Positions 8,885-18,720 of a stretch of DNA of 64,000 bases are shown piece after piece. The stretch's first letter is position 1, and each line of letters begins with the position of its first letter. Source of the stretch: Thinopyrum elongatum (lineage: Eukaryota; Streptophyta; Magnoliopsida; Poales; Poaceae); contig CM022299.1 of assembly GCA_011799875.1 (NCBI GenBank), positions 336,458,409-336,522,408 of the forward strand. The letters are read 5' to 3'. The notes under the pieces are model-generated. The model did no database searches, was not told where the DNA came from, and was given only the letters and a program-made list of their open reading frames with translations. A program made the position numbers and the translations under genes.

Positions 8885-11380
8885 ATGGCCGACGCTCGTC
8901 GTGCTCGTGTTGAGCGCCGCGCAGCTCGCGTCGCTCATACTGAGCCGGCGGGCCACGACACCTGTCGCCACTCCGCCTCGGCCGCGGTCAATGCCGCCAC
9001 TGACCCTGCCGCGCATGACCAGCAGGACTCCTCCCTGCTGCCCTCAGTGTAGCCCGACGGCCGCACCGCCACGCCTTCACTCACCCCGGCCACGGCTTCG
9101 TCTTCCCATGCTCACCGCGGGCCGGCGAACGCGCAGGCTGCGCTGCTCATGGCGCGCGAGCTGGTGCGCTACCGCCCCGCCAACAAAGGCTACGACGCCA
9201 GGCTTGGCCGCATCACCGAGCCCGTCAATGCCGCGGGCGAGGTCCCGGCGCCCTCCCATTCGCTTCGTCCTCCGCCGGCTCGCGCCGGTGATGTGGCGCA
9301 CGGCGCGCCTCCACCCCTTCCCCTGCGCGACGATAACGCCGAGCCCCCGTATGACGCGCGGGCGCGTGACCCGCCGCGTGAAGCATCAGTGCCGGCTCGA
9401 GACGAGGCTAGTTGCCAATTGTCATTCAGCGATCTGCGGCGACGCCCCCCCCCACACCCCCCCCCCCTCCCCCCCCCCGCACCGCTGCGTCAGCACTAAG
9501 ACCGGGTCGTCCAAGAAGCCGCGGCGCATGAGCGCCACGACCGCGCCGCTCCCGCGCGAGGTGCGCTTGTGAGCGCCGCCAGCTGCCGTGCCTTCACTCG
9601 TGAGCAGCGCCGGGTGGTCTGGCCGGTCAAGTTCAAGCCGGAGCTGCCCACACGCTATGACGGCATCCCCGACCTCACGGAGTTCCTCCAGCTCTACGCG
9701 CTGAGCATCGAGGCGGCGAACGGCGACGACAAGGTCATGGCAAACTGGTTCCCCATGGCCCTCAAGGATGACGCGCGCTCCTGGCTCATGAACCTGCCTG
9801 AGGGGTCGATCTCTCCGTGGGATGAGCTCCGCGAGCGGTACATCGCCAACTTCCAAGGCACCCGCGACCGCGCCCTCACCATCACCGACCTGCGGCGCGT
9901 GAAGCAGCGCCCTGACGAGACCCTCCGCAAGTACATTCAACACTTCACCCAGGTCCGCCTCAAGATCCTGAAGGCCTTGGACGAAGCAATCATCTCGGCG
10001 TTCCCCGGCGGCATCACAGACGTCAGGATGAGTGAAAAGCTCGCCATTAATGACGACATGTGCACGGCGCTGGAGCTATTCAACCTGACTGACAAGTGCA
10101 CGAGGGCGGAAGAAGGCCGCCTCTCTTTCCTCAACAACCCCGACGTCGAGCCCGAGGACAAGAAGGCCAAGGCCAAAGAAGTGAAGCGCAAAGGCCCCAC
10201 TGTGTTGGCGGCGGAACCAGGGCTGAAGCGCGGCCGCGACCACGACAAACCCGACAAGGACAACCGCCTGTTTTGCGTCTACCACAACATGCGCACCCAC
10301 AACACCGACGACTGTCAGGAGCTCAGGGCGCTCCGTGACGAGCGCTTGGGCCGTCGTCCCGACCGTAACGACCGTGGCTTCGGCCGCGGAGGAGGTCACG
10401 GTGGAGGTCAATGGGACAACCGCAACCCCCATCATGCCTGGCATGATCAGCCTCGCGACGGCGCCTGGCGTGACCAGCCTGGCGAGGGTGGCTGGCGCGA
10501 CCAGCCTCGTGACGGCGCCTGGCGTGATCAGCCTCGCGAAGCCCGTCCTCAGGGCAACGCGGGCCTCCCGCCACTGCCGCGCGCCCCCAGGAGGAACGAC
10601 AACAACCAGCCATACGAGAGGGCTGGGGGCTACCAGGAGCCTCGCGCGATAGCCTGCATCCTTGGCGGAGCTCAGGCCCCCGCGTCGAATCGCCTCTTCA
10701 AGAAGTTCTCTCGTGAGGTGAATGCTGCCCTCCCGAGGCTTGAGGCTGCGCGCCCCCTCAAGTGGTCACAGTACGCCATCACGTTTGACTCCAAAGACCA
10801 CCTCAGGTGTTCAGCCACCGCTGACGTGATCCCCATGCTGTGCACGCCCACCATCAGCAACGTCTCAGTCACCAAGACCCTCATCGATGGTGGCGCCGGC
10901 CTTAACATCCTCTTCGTCGAAACATTCGAGACGCTTCAAGTGCCTGATGATCAGCTCATGCCCGCCAGGCCATTCTCTGGAGTGACCGATGGTTCCACCA
11001 CTCCCCTGGGGCAGGTGCGCCTCCCAGTCACCTTCGGTACCCGCGACAACTACCACACCGAGCTCATTGACTTCGACATGGCCTATATTGGCCTCTCGTA
11101 CAACGCCATCCTAGGGTACCCCGCCCTTGCCAAATTCATGGCGGCAACCCACCATGGCTACAACGTCCTCAAGATGCCAGGGTGCAACGGCGTCATCACC
11201 GTCGCCTGTGATGAGAAGGATGTGGCCTGCTCCCTTGAGCACGCCTACCGGGCTGCTGTGGCTGAGGACTCCAATGGCGAGGGAAACCTCACGCCTCTCG
11301 AGGCTGCCCCCGCGAAGAAGAAGCAGCTCCTCCCCAAGAGTTCCGTTGTCGGATCGCCGAAGGGTCGATGGCTCGCCTGA
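8885..11380 (+). pseudogene. gag-protease polyprotein of element B, interrupted by two stops
   Basis: One frame runs from ATG 8885 to 11380 with two in-frame stops: TAG at 9050 and TAA at 9497. The part from 9569 is open for 603 residues. It contains a retrotransposon Gag domain (WFPMALKDDARSWL, then an ERYIANFQG block; roughly residues 50-130 of that part), a basic linker, a zinc-knuckle-like CVYHNMRTHNTDDC, four tandem copies of a W[RH]DQPR-type decapeptide, and an aspartic protease with IDGGAGLNILF near residue 438 and a later YNAILGYPAL block. Gag builds the particle; the protease cuts the polyprotein. The C-rich tract at 9447-9478 sits just before the second stop. The frame ends at a truncation point, not at a natural polyprotein end. 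Confidence 0.75.
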
Positions 11381-11394
11381 TCATCGGAGAAGGC

Positions 11395-12019
11395 CCGGAC
11401 TAGGGGGTACTCACCACGTCTTCTCCCGGCCAGGTGGATCGGGCGGAGGACCCCCATGGAAACTATAGATCGATACCCCATGGGCCTTTCATAAAATTGG
11501 CCGAAGTGTTAATGGCTTGACCTCGGCTGACGCCGAACACTAACCGGGGGCTAGTAACTGGCCTCCCAATTTTAAGCTCTTATGACTAAGTGAAAGTTAT
11601 AAAGCCTGCATATCTGATTGCCTCATTTCCGCTAACACAACCACCTCCGGGCACCGAGACGTCGGCTAAGGGTTGTCTTGTTAGTATGGAAACACCCTGT
11701 GAAGCATCTACAAAGGGGTAGAAGCCGACGATGGGCTACTTTCAGATTATAAATGGTCGCAACAGAGTCAAAATAAACATATATCATCAGCGCTTGTATT
11801 CAATATACGAGCGCTGCCTTCCGTAATATCGTTATAAAGCCATATATATGCATCAATTTGACCTAAGATTTTGGTCAAGCTGGGTTGCCTGGCTCCTGTG
11901 TTTACACCCTACGTTCCCGATTGTTCGGCTAGGGGGTAAAGGGAGCACCTCTGCGATTGATACTACCCCTTTGTAGCCCATCGTCAGCTTCTACCCCTTT
12001 GTAGATGCTACGCAGGGTG
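11395..12019 (+). mobile_element. Recombined Gypsy fragments between elements B and C
   Basis: The first about 70 bases (ggactagggggtactcacca ... acccccatgg) match the beginning of the LTR of G read from 19640 leftward. The rest, from about 11463, matches the spacer of elements A and E: ggggctagtaactgg, a gcatctacaaagg block, and gttgcctggctcctgtg. No coding sequence is present. It appears to be a patch made by deletion or recombination between old elements. Confidence 0.55.
11690..12019. repeat. Inverted repeat pair inside the spacer fragment
   Basis: The block near 11691-11740 (caccctgtgaagcatctaca, then aggggtagaagccgacgatggg) recurs in inverted orientation at about 11966-12019 (cccatcgtcagcttctaccc, then ctttgtagatgctacgcagggtg). 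The arms are about 50 bases with a few mismatches, separated by about 225 bases. The right arm ends exactly where the LTR of element C begins at 12020. Confidence 0.7.
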
Positions 12020-13617
12020 TGATACGTCTCCAACGTATCTATAATTTTTGCTTGTTCCATGTTGTTATATTATCATTCTTGGATGTTTTACAATCATTTT
12101 ATAGCAAATTTATATCATTTTTTGGGACTAACCTATTGACATAGTGCCCAGTGCCAGTTGCTGTTTTTTGCTTGTTTTATACTTCGCAGAATATCAGTAC
12201 CAAACGGAGTCCAAACGCAGCGAAACTTTTTGGAGATTTTTTTTGGACCAGAAAACACAACATGGGCCAAAGAAGTACCAGAGGGGAGGCCCGAGGTGGG
12301 CACAACCCACCTGGGTGCGCCCAGGAGCCCAGGCGCGCCCACGGGGGTTGTGCTCCCCTCGGTGGCCTCCCGCACCGCCTCTTCGCACTATAAATTCCCA
12401 AATATTCCAGAAACACTTGGGGAGTCGACGAAACACAATTCCAGCCGCCGCAAGTTCCAGAACCACGAGATCCAATCAAGACACCATCATGGTGGGGTTC
12501 ATCATCCTCATTGGTGCCTCTCCGATGATGCGTGAGTAGTTCATCGTATACCTACGGGGCCGTAGGCAGTAGCTAGATGGCTTCTTCTCTCTTTTTGGTT
12601 CTCAATACAATGGTCTCTTGGAGATCTATTTGATGTAACTCTTTTTTGCGGTGTGTTTGTTGGGATCCGATGAACTTTGAGTTTATGATCAGATCTATAT
12701 CCATGAATATTATTTGAGTCTTCTTTTGATCTCTTATATACATGATTATTTATAGCCTTATATTTCTTCTTTGAATCTTTGGTTTAGTTAGGCCAACTAG
12801 ATCGATTTTTCTTGCCATGGGAAGAGGTGCTTTGTGATGGGTCGATCGTGCGGTGTTTTTCCCAGTGACAGAAGGGGCAGCAAGACACACATGTATCATT
12901 GCTATTAAAGATAACAAGATGGGGGCTATTCCTACATGAATAGATCTCGTCTACATCATGTCATCATTCTTATTGCATTACCCCGTTTCTCCATGAACTT
13001 AATACACTAGATGCACGCTGGATAGCGGTCGATGTGTGGAGTAATAGTAGTAGATGCAGGCAGGAGTCGGTCTACTAATGTTGGACGTGATGCCTATATA
13101 TTGGTCATTGCCTTGGATATCGTCATAATTATTCGATCTTCTATCAATTGCCCAACAGTAATTTGTTTACCCACCGTGTGCTATTTTCTTGAGAGAAGCC
13201 ACTAGTGAAATCTACGGCCCCCGGGTCTATTCTTTATCATATTTGCTTTGAGATCTATTTTTATTTGCTATTATTTTCAGATCTATTATTCCAAAAACCC
13301 AAAAATACCTTGCTGCATTTTTTCGTTACTTATTTTATTTCGCGTTTTATCAAGATCTATTTATCCAATCTACATAATTTTTATCCCGTCAACTTGACAA
13401 TTTCTGGCGCCGTTACTTGTAGACGGATTGACAACCCCTCATAAGCGTCGGGTTGCAAGTATTTGTTCTTTGTGTGCAGGTACCGTTTACATAGTGTTGC
13501 TTGGTTCTCCTACTGGATTGATACCTTGGTTTCATAACTGAGGGAAATACCTACCGTAGTTGTGCTGCATCATCCCTTCCTCTTTGGGGAAATACCGACA
13601 TAGTTCAAGCGACATCA
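12020..13617 (+). repeat. 5' LTR of element C
   Basis: About 1.6 kb from TGATACGTCTCC to GACATCA. It aligns with both LTRs of element D. A TATA box TATAAATT lies at 12389-12396. No target duplication can be checked because the 3' LTR is missing; the left flank is gggtg. Open frames inside it are also found in the LTRs of D at the same place and are not protein-like. Confidence 0.85.
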
Positions 13618-13628
13618 AAAGGAATTTC

Positions 13629-13646
13629 TGGCGCCGTTGCCGGGGA
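13629..13646 (+). promoter_or_regulatory. Primer-binding site of element C (tRNA-Asp type)
   Basis: TGGCGCCGTTGCCGGGGA is the reverse complement of the 3' end of plant tRNA-Asp including CCA, as I remember that tRNA. It lies 11 bases after the LTR. Element D has the same site with one substitution. Confidence 0.8.
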
Positions 13647-14443
13647 GACATAATCAACATCTATCAGATTCCTACTCACAAATCTCATCTCCTTGCAATT
13701 TACATTATTTGCCATTTGCCTCTTGTTTTCATCTCCCCCCTTCACAAAAATTTGCCGTTTTATTCGCCCTCTTTTTCGTTCGACGTTTTCTCGTCAGATC
13801 TGTTTTTGTTTGCAATCTTGTTTGCATAGCCACGATGACTCTAGAAAACACCAAGTTGTGTGATTTTTCCAATACCAATAACAATGATTTTATTAGCACT
13901 AGTGCGGAATCTTGTGATATTAATGCTGCTTTGTTGAATCTTGTTATGAAATATCAGTTTTCTGGTACTCCTAATGAGGATGCCACATCCCATCTAAACA
14001 CATTCCTAGAATTATGCGATATGCAAAAGAGAAAAGATGTGGACAATGATATTGTGAAGTTGAAATTATTTCCTTTCTCTTTGAGGGATCGTGCAAAAAT
14101 TTGGTTTTCTTCTTTGCCTCGCAATAGTATCGATTCTTGGGATAAGTGCAAAGATGTTTTTATTACTAAGTATTTTCCGATGGCGAAAATTATTTCTCTT
14201 AGAACTCAAATCATGAATTTTAAGCAACTTTAGCATGTACATGTTGCACAATCTTGGGAAAGAATGAAATTGATGCTAAGAAATTGTCCTACTCATGGTT
14301 TAAATCTTTGGATGATCATACAAAAAAATTATGCGGGATTGAACTTTGTTTCTAGAAATCTTTTAGATTCCGCCGCGGGTGGTACTTTTATGAAAATTAC
14401 TTTGGGTGAAGCTACTAAATTGCTTGATAATATTATGGCAAAT

Positions 14444-15441
14444 TGATGAGGAGCGAACCTCGAGACGAGGGTCGATCCGTTGTTGGCCCGATCTTTCACG
14501 GCACAAACCTTCATCGCAGCAAGAACTAATTGCGGGTTTATGAAGATGATCACAAACTCCGCAAAAACAACACGCCAACCCCTCGATCTGAAGGAATAAC
14601 GTGGACGAACCGTATAGGCTCAGCTTGTAATCCCCTACACGTCGCGTCGCAGGAACTCACACACCAGTAGAGATTTTGGACAAGAATTCTCTAAACTCGA
14701 TAATGGCCGACGGCCAAAACACACACGGTGTCTAATTCATCACAAAATAACCTCCCTTTACATCACGTATTGACTTGCCTTATATTGTGGCCGGACACCC
14801 TAAGCTAACTTGGAAATCAAGTAATGAAAATAAACTAACGTGGACTCTTTATAATGGGTATTGCCTTTTACATCTCGACAAATATCTGAACTACCAAAAC
14901 AACCTAAACTATAGATGCGATGGATTCTGTGCGTGAGCCACCTTTTCCGCTGTAACTTTGCTCCGGCCGGTGGCCCCCAACCTAACGCACATAAACAAAG
15001 ATAATCCCATGATCCGGAAGCCTAATTACATCAGTAATATTTTCCTTACGAGGTAAGAACAGAAACAGAAAATCAATATGCACCGCCACTTCTTTAAACC
15101 AGCCCGGACTCTTCATATCCTGATTGTCTCTTTTCTTTTCTGGCTGAAACATGCTAGTGTACAGGTCGTCTCTTCCATGCACACACATGTGCTTCTCCCT
15201 AGGCCATGCATGTACGTTAAACATCTCTTCATTCTTATGTGGGTGCATCTCCATCATGGACATGGTATGCATGTACGTAACCTGAACTAGAGATGCAACC
15301 TCCTCCAGATATTTTTCATCAAAGATTGTATATTCTGGCACATATCCATCATCAGTCTCCTGTTTTAGTATAACAGAAACATCATCGACGACGTGAACAA
15401 CTACTAGATTAATGGCGCCAATTACTGAATTGGTCATATCA
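14444..15441 (-). repeat. 3' LTR of element F
   Basis: 998 bases; on the minus strand it begins TGATATGACC and ends CTCCTCATCA. Compared with the other LTR, the part 15076-15441 differs at one base, while 14444-15075 shows about 25-30 differences plus small indels. The nearly identical part is exactly the part that carries the reading frame. Confidence 0.85.
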
Positions 15442-16013
15442 TCCTCTCCCTCTTCAGGTGGAACCGTCCTCGGTTTCGAGTCTGTCCCTTCAGCAACAAC
15501 TTTGACCGCGTGCTGAACATGCGTGGGAAAAACATTCGCAGCTTCTGTCTCCTTTGCCCTTTCTTGCTCCTTCCTTTTCTGCAGTCTTTCTTTCCTCCAA
15601 GTCTTGAACGACTTCTTTTCCATGACCATGAGAATATATTTTGCATCATGTACGACGGTGATTGTGTTTGCAAGATAGTCGTGTGTAGCATTATTTTTCT
15701 TGTACCATGGCTTTCCCAGCAGCATATGACAAGAAATCATCTGTACTGGAATTACGTCGCACAAAACCTCACAAGAAAATTTGCCGACTGAAAAAAATAC
15801 CGTAGTTTGATGCGTTGTGTGGAGCTTGTCGTAGGATGTCCTCAATGAATACGGTCGTGGATGTGGTGTCAACGATAGCTGCAGCTTCTCCACCATGTCG
15901 ATGCCGACCGCGTTGATCGAACTGTTGTGGTCGATCGTTGTGGCGCAAACTTTCTCACCCACTTTACAATATGTGTGAAATAGTTCAGCACCATAGCCTC
16001 TCTCCTCCAGCAA
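14982..16013 (-). CDS. Single gene of element F: retropepsin-like domain fused to an LTR-encoded tail
   Basis: 343 residues with no stop. The N-terminal part (about residues 10-125) has the layout of a plant retrotransposon aspartic protease: a strand leading to IDHNSSINAVG where D-S/T-G is expected, a HPRPYSL block, VLCDVIPVQMISCHMLLGKPWY near residues 82-103, and HDYLANTITVV. The catalytic triad is not canonical (D-H-N), so activity is doubtful. A basic, Lys/Glu-rich region follows (about 133-165). The last about 150 residues lie wholly in the 3' LTR and include Met/His-rich MMEMHPHKNEEM. I do not know a function for this tail. A host-domesticated or trans-acting role cannot be inferred from one copy. 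Confidence 0.6.
   Translation of the reverse strand: MLEERGYGAELFHTYCKVGEKVCATTIDHNSSINAVGIDMVEKLQLSLTPHPRPYSLRTSYDKLHTTHQTTVFFSVGKFSCEVLCDVIPVQMISCHMLLGKPWYKKNNATHDYLANTITVVHDAKYILMVMEKKSFKTWRKERLQKRKEQERAKETEAANVFPTHVQHAVKVVAEGTDSKPRTVPPEEGEDDMTNSVIGAINLVVVHVVDDVSVILKQETDDGYVPEYTIFDEKYLEEVASLVQVTYMHTMSMMEMHPHKNEEMFNVHAWPREKHMCVHGRDDLYTSMFQPEKKRDNQDMKSPGWFKEVAVHIDFLFLFLPRKENITDVIRLPDHGIIFVYVR
15442..15455 (-). promoter_or_regulatory. Polypurine tract of element F
   Basis: On the minus strand gaagagggagagga directly before the TGATATGACC start of the 3' LTR, the expected place for the plus-strand primer. It is also coding: it encodes the acidic EEGED part of the F gene, so the gene passes through the tract without a break. 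Confidence 0.8.
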
Positions 16014-16091
16014 AAAGTCGCCGAAGAGCCTCTAGTAGCTCCTTGGTGACGTCGCGCCCGCCGTCTCCTCCGAAGCGCCGTGAGAAACACC

Positions 16092-16105
16092 GGTCTCTGA
16101 TACCA
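16092..16105 (-). promoter_or_regulatory. Primer-binding site of element F (initiator tRNA-Met type)
   Basis: On the minus strand TGGTATCAGAGACC, five bases after the 5' LTR. TGGTATCAGAGC is the usual plant retrotransposon site for initiator tRNA-Met. The match fixes the element orientation as minus. Confidence 0.8.
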
Positions 16106-16110
16106 CTTGA

Positions 16111-17100
16111 TGTGTAGTGAACCTCGAGGCGAGGGTTGATCCGTTGTTGGCCCGATCTTTCACGGCACAAAACTCCATCGCAGCAAGAACTAGTTGCGGG
16201 TTTGCGAAGATGATCACAAACTCCGCAGAAACAACACGCCAACCCCTCGATTTGAAGGAATAACATGGACCGTATAGGCTCAGCTTGTAATCCCCTACGC
16301 GTCGCGTCGCAGGAACTCACACACCAGTAGAGATTTTGGACAACAATTCTCTAAACTCGATAATGGCCAACGGCCGAAACACACACGGTGTCTAATTCAT
16401 CACAAAATAACCTCCCTTTACATCATGTATTGACTTGCCTTATATTGTGGCCGGACACCCTAAGCTAACTTGGAAATCAAGTAATGAAAATAAACTAACC
16501 TAGACTCTTTATAATGGGTATTGCCTTTTACATCTCGGCAAATATCTGAACTACCAAAACAACCTAAACTATAGATGCGATGGATTCTGTGCGTGAGCCA
16601 CCCTTTCCGCTGTAACTTTGCTCCGGCCGGTGGCCCCCAACCTAACGCACATAAACAAAGATAATTCCATGATCCGGCAAGACTAATTACATCAGTAATA
16701 TTTTCCTTACGAGGTAAGAACAGAAACAGAAAATCAATGCACCGCCACTTCTTTAAACCAGCCCGGACTCTTCATATCCTGATTGTCTCTTTTCTTTTCT
16801 GGCTGAAACATGCTAGTGTACAGGTCGTCTCTTCCATGCACACACATGTGCTTCTCCCTAGGCCATGCATGTACGTTAAACATCTCTTCATTCTTATGTG
16901 GGTGCATCTCCATCATGGACATGGTATGCATGTACGTAACCTGAACTAGAGATGCAACCTCCTCCAGATATTTTTCATCAAAGATTGTATATTCTGGCAC
17001 ATATCCATCATCAGTCTCCTGTTTTAGTATAACAGAAACATCATCGACGACGTGAACAACTATTAGATTAATGGCGCCAATTACTGAATTGGTCATATCA
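16111..17100 (-). repeat. 5' LTR of element F
   Basis: 990 bases; begins TGATATGACC on the minus strand and ends GGTTCACTACACA next to the primer site. It carries a copy of the C-terminal frame of the F gene (16734-17093), in which a 2-base deletion relative to the other LTR, near 16738, ends the frame early. Upstream of that copy the frame enters the gag gene of C by chance. Confidence 0.85.
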
Positions 17101-18720
17101 CAAATTATTCGCAATGGCATACTGAAAGAGCACCTACTAGTAAAAAAGTTAATTCGGTTGAAGAAATTAGTACGTTGAGTGAAAAAGTTGATGCTCATAT
17201 GAATTTGGTTGCTAATAAAAGTGCTCCTATTGATCTTAATGATGTGCCCTTGTCTACTTTGATTGAGCAAAATAGTGACCCCGTAGATGTGAATTTTTTC
17301 TCCCAAAACAATTTTAATAACAATGCTTATAGAGGTAATGTTAATCCTAGGCCTTGTCCTGGAAATTCCTCTAATAATTATGGTAATTCTTCTTACAATA
17401 ATAATAGGAATACCTCTGATCTTGAGAATAATATTAAAGAATTTATTAATGCTCAAAAAGTTTTCAATACTATGATAGAAGAAAAGTTGAATAAGATTGA
17501 TGATATGTCTAGAAGCATTGATAGAATTTCTCATGATGTAGAAAATCTCAAGTTGAAAATTTTTCTACCCAAGGTTGATGAATCAATTAAACCTTTATAT
17601 GTTTCTATGGATGAAAGTAAGAAAAGAACCGTTATGCTTAGTGCTAAAAGACAACTTTTAGAAAGAGCGTTTTCTAGTGATTGCTTTCATAAAAATGATG
17701 AAGATCTTAAAGTGATTGGTGTTTCTTCTATTGATTCCTTGTTTAGTAAAATTAAGATTGATGATAAAGGGATTGAAGAAGAGTCAACTTTAGTTAGAAG
17801 GTGTCCCGATAATTCAGAGGGTGAAAATCATGATGAAAAAATTGATAAAAGTGGGTTTGGAGAGGTCAAAACTTTAACTAGTGATGTGCCCACTCTTTTG
17901 GATTACAAAGGCTTTAATTATGATAATTGCTCTTTGCTTGAATTTATTTCTTTGTTGCAATCCATGATAAATTCACCCCATGCTTATGAACAAAAGAAAG
18001 CTTTTACTAAACATATCGTAGATGCCATGATGAAATCTTTGGAAGAAAAATTGGAATTAGAGATTTCAATTCCTAGAAAACTACATGATGAATGGGAACC
18101 TACTATCAAAGTCAAGATTAAAAATTATGAGTGTTTTGCTTTATGTGATTTGGGTGCTAGTGTTTCCACAATTCCGAAATCTTTATGTGATGTGCTTGGT
18201 CTTACCGATATTGAAGAATGTTCTCTTAATTTGCACTTGGCGGATTCCACTATTAAAAAGCCTTAGGGAAGAATTAATGATGTTCTTATTCTTGCAAATA
18301 GAAATTATGTGCCCATAGATTTTATTGTTGTTGATATTGATTGCAATCTGTCTTGTCCAATTATACTTGGTAGGCCGTTTTTACATACTATTGGTGCCGT
18401 GATTGATATGAAAGAAGGCAATATTAAATTTCAATTTCCACTAAGAAAGGGTATGGAACACTTCCCTAGAAAAAGAATTAAGCCACCATATGAATCAATC
18501 ATGAGGGCATCCTATGGATCTAAAACTAAAGATGACAATACTTGAATCTATGAATTATGCCTAGCTAGGGGCATAAAACGATAGCGCTTGTTGGGAGGCA
18601 ACCCAATGAATAAAATTTATTTTTGCCTTTTTATTTCTGTTCTTGAGTGTTTGCACAATTATGCCTCTGTTATGATTGTGTTTTTTATGTTTTAATTAGT
18701 ATTTGTTCCAAGTAAAGCCT

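Larger units (their letters stand above)
7989..11394 (+). mobile_element. Element B: truncated Gypsy retrotransposon (5' LTR to protease)
   Basis: A 5' LTR (7989-8817), a primer-binding site (8820-8837) and a gag-protease frame (8885-11380) lie in order on the + strand. The sequence then stops abruptly near 11394, before reverse transcriptase, and is joined to unrelated retrotransposon fragments. There is no 3' LTR, so the element lost its 3' half by deletion. The tggcgcgccaggtagggg primer site and the Gag type fit grass Tat-lineage Gypsy elements. GC content is visibly higher than in elements C and D. Confidence 0.75.
14444..17100 (-). mobile_element. Element F: compact non-autonomous LTR retrotransposon
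   Basis: A complete 2657-base element inserted in the gag gene of C, flanked by the target duplication CAAAT (14439-14443 and 17101-17105). Read on the minus strand: 5' LTR 17100-16111, primer site 16105-16092 matching initiator tRNA-Met, a 669-base internal region, a polypurine tract at 15455-15442 and a 3' LTR 15441-14444. The only gene is a frame with a degenerate retropepsin-like domain that crosses the polypurine tract into the 3' LTR. There is no Gag, reverse transcriptase or integrase. The small internal region with LTRs longer than it is unusual; I do not recognise the family. Confidence 0.85.
13835..18545 (+). pseudogene. gag-protease gene of element C, split by element F
   Basis: Starts at ATG 13835 (MTLENTKLCDFSN). 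The first part is a Gag domain with FPFSLRDRAKIWFSSLP and a conserved SWDKCKDVFITKYF. There is an in-frame TAG at about 14231. The frame is then cut by the F insertion and resumes at 17101 with NYSQWHTERAP. The second part has an Asn-rich linker, a coiled-coil-like segment, and an aspartic protease with CDLGASVSTIPKSLCDVLGL; the usual D-S/T-G triad is D-L-G here. Later blocks are NYVPIDFIVVDI and CPIILGRPFL. A TAG at about 18265 truncates the protease. With F removed there are only about two stops, far fewer than in D. No zinc knuckle was seen. Confidence 0.75.
12020..18720 (+). mobile_element. Element C: non-autonomous Gypsy-type element (LTR, gag-protease), 3' truncated
   Basis: A 5' LTR (12020-13617), a tRNA-Asp-type primer site (13629-13646) and a gag-protease frame (13835-18545) lie on the + strand, interrupted by element F at 14444-17100. 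It aligns along its length with element D. Alignment stops near 18720, in the region just after the coding part, where D continues for another 2.4 kb to its 3' LTR. The 3' part of C is therefore deleted. No reverse transcriptase or integrase is present in C or in the complete D copy, so the family seems to rely on enzymes made elsewhere. The LTR start resembles abundant Triticeae Gypsy families (Sabrina/Fatima/WHAM group); I cannot say which. Confidence 0.8.

Noticed and set aside
7914..9052. Several open frames on both strands around the LTR of element B
   Set aside because: The region is an LTR with high GC content, where stops are rare by composition; only the gag frame from 8885 has a recognisable protein.
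12133..12539. Overlapping open frames at the LTR start of C, repeated at 25220-25655 and 60914-61296
   Set aside because: They occur at the same place in every LTR of this family, on both strands, in GC-rich LTR sequence with promoter features; no consistent protein is kept.
14459..14578. Matching frames at 14363-14578 and 15985-16320 as a small repeated gene
   Set aside because: They are the same LTR end of element F seen twice and extend into different flanking DNA.
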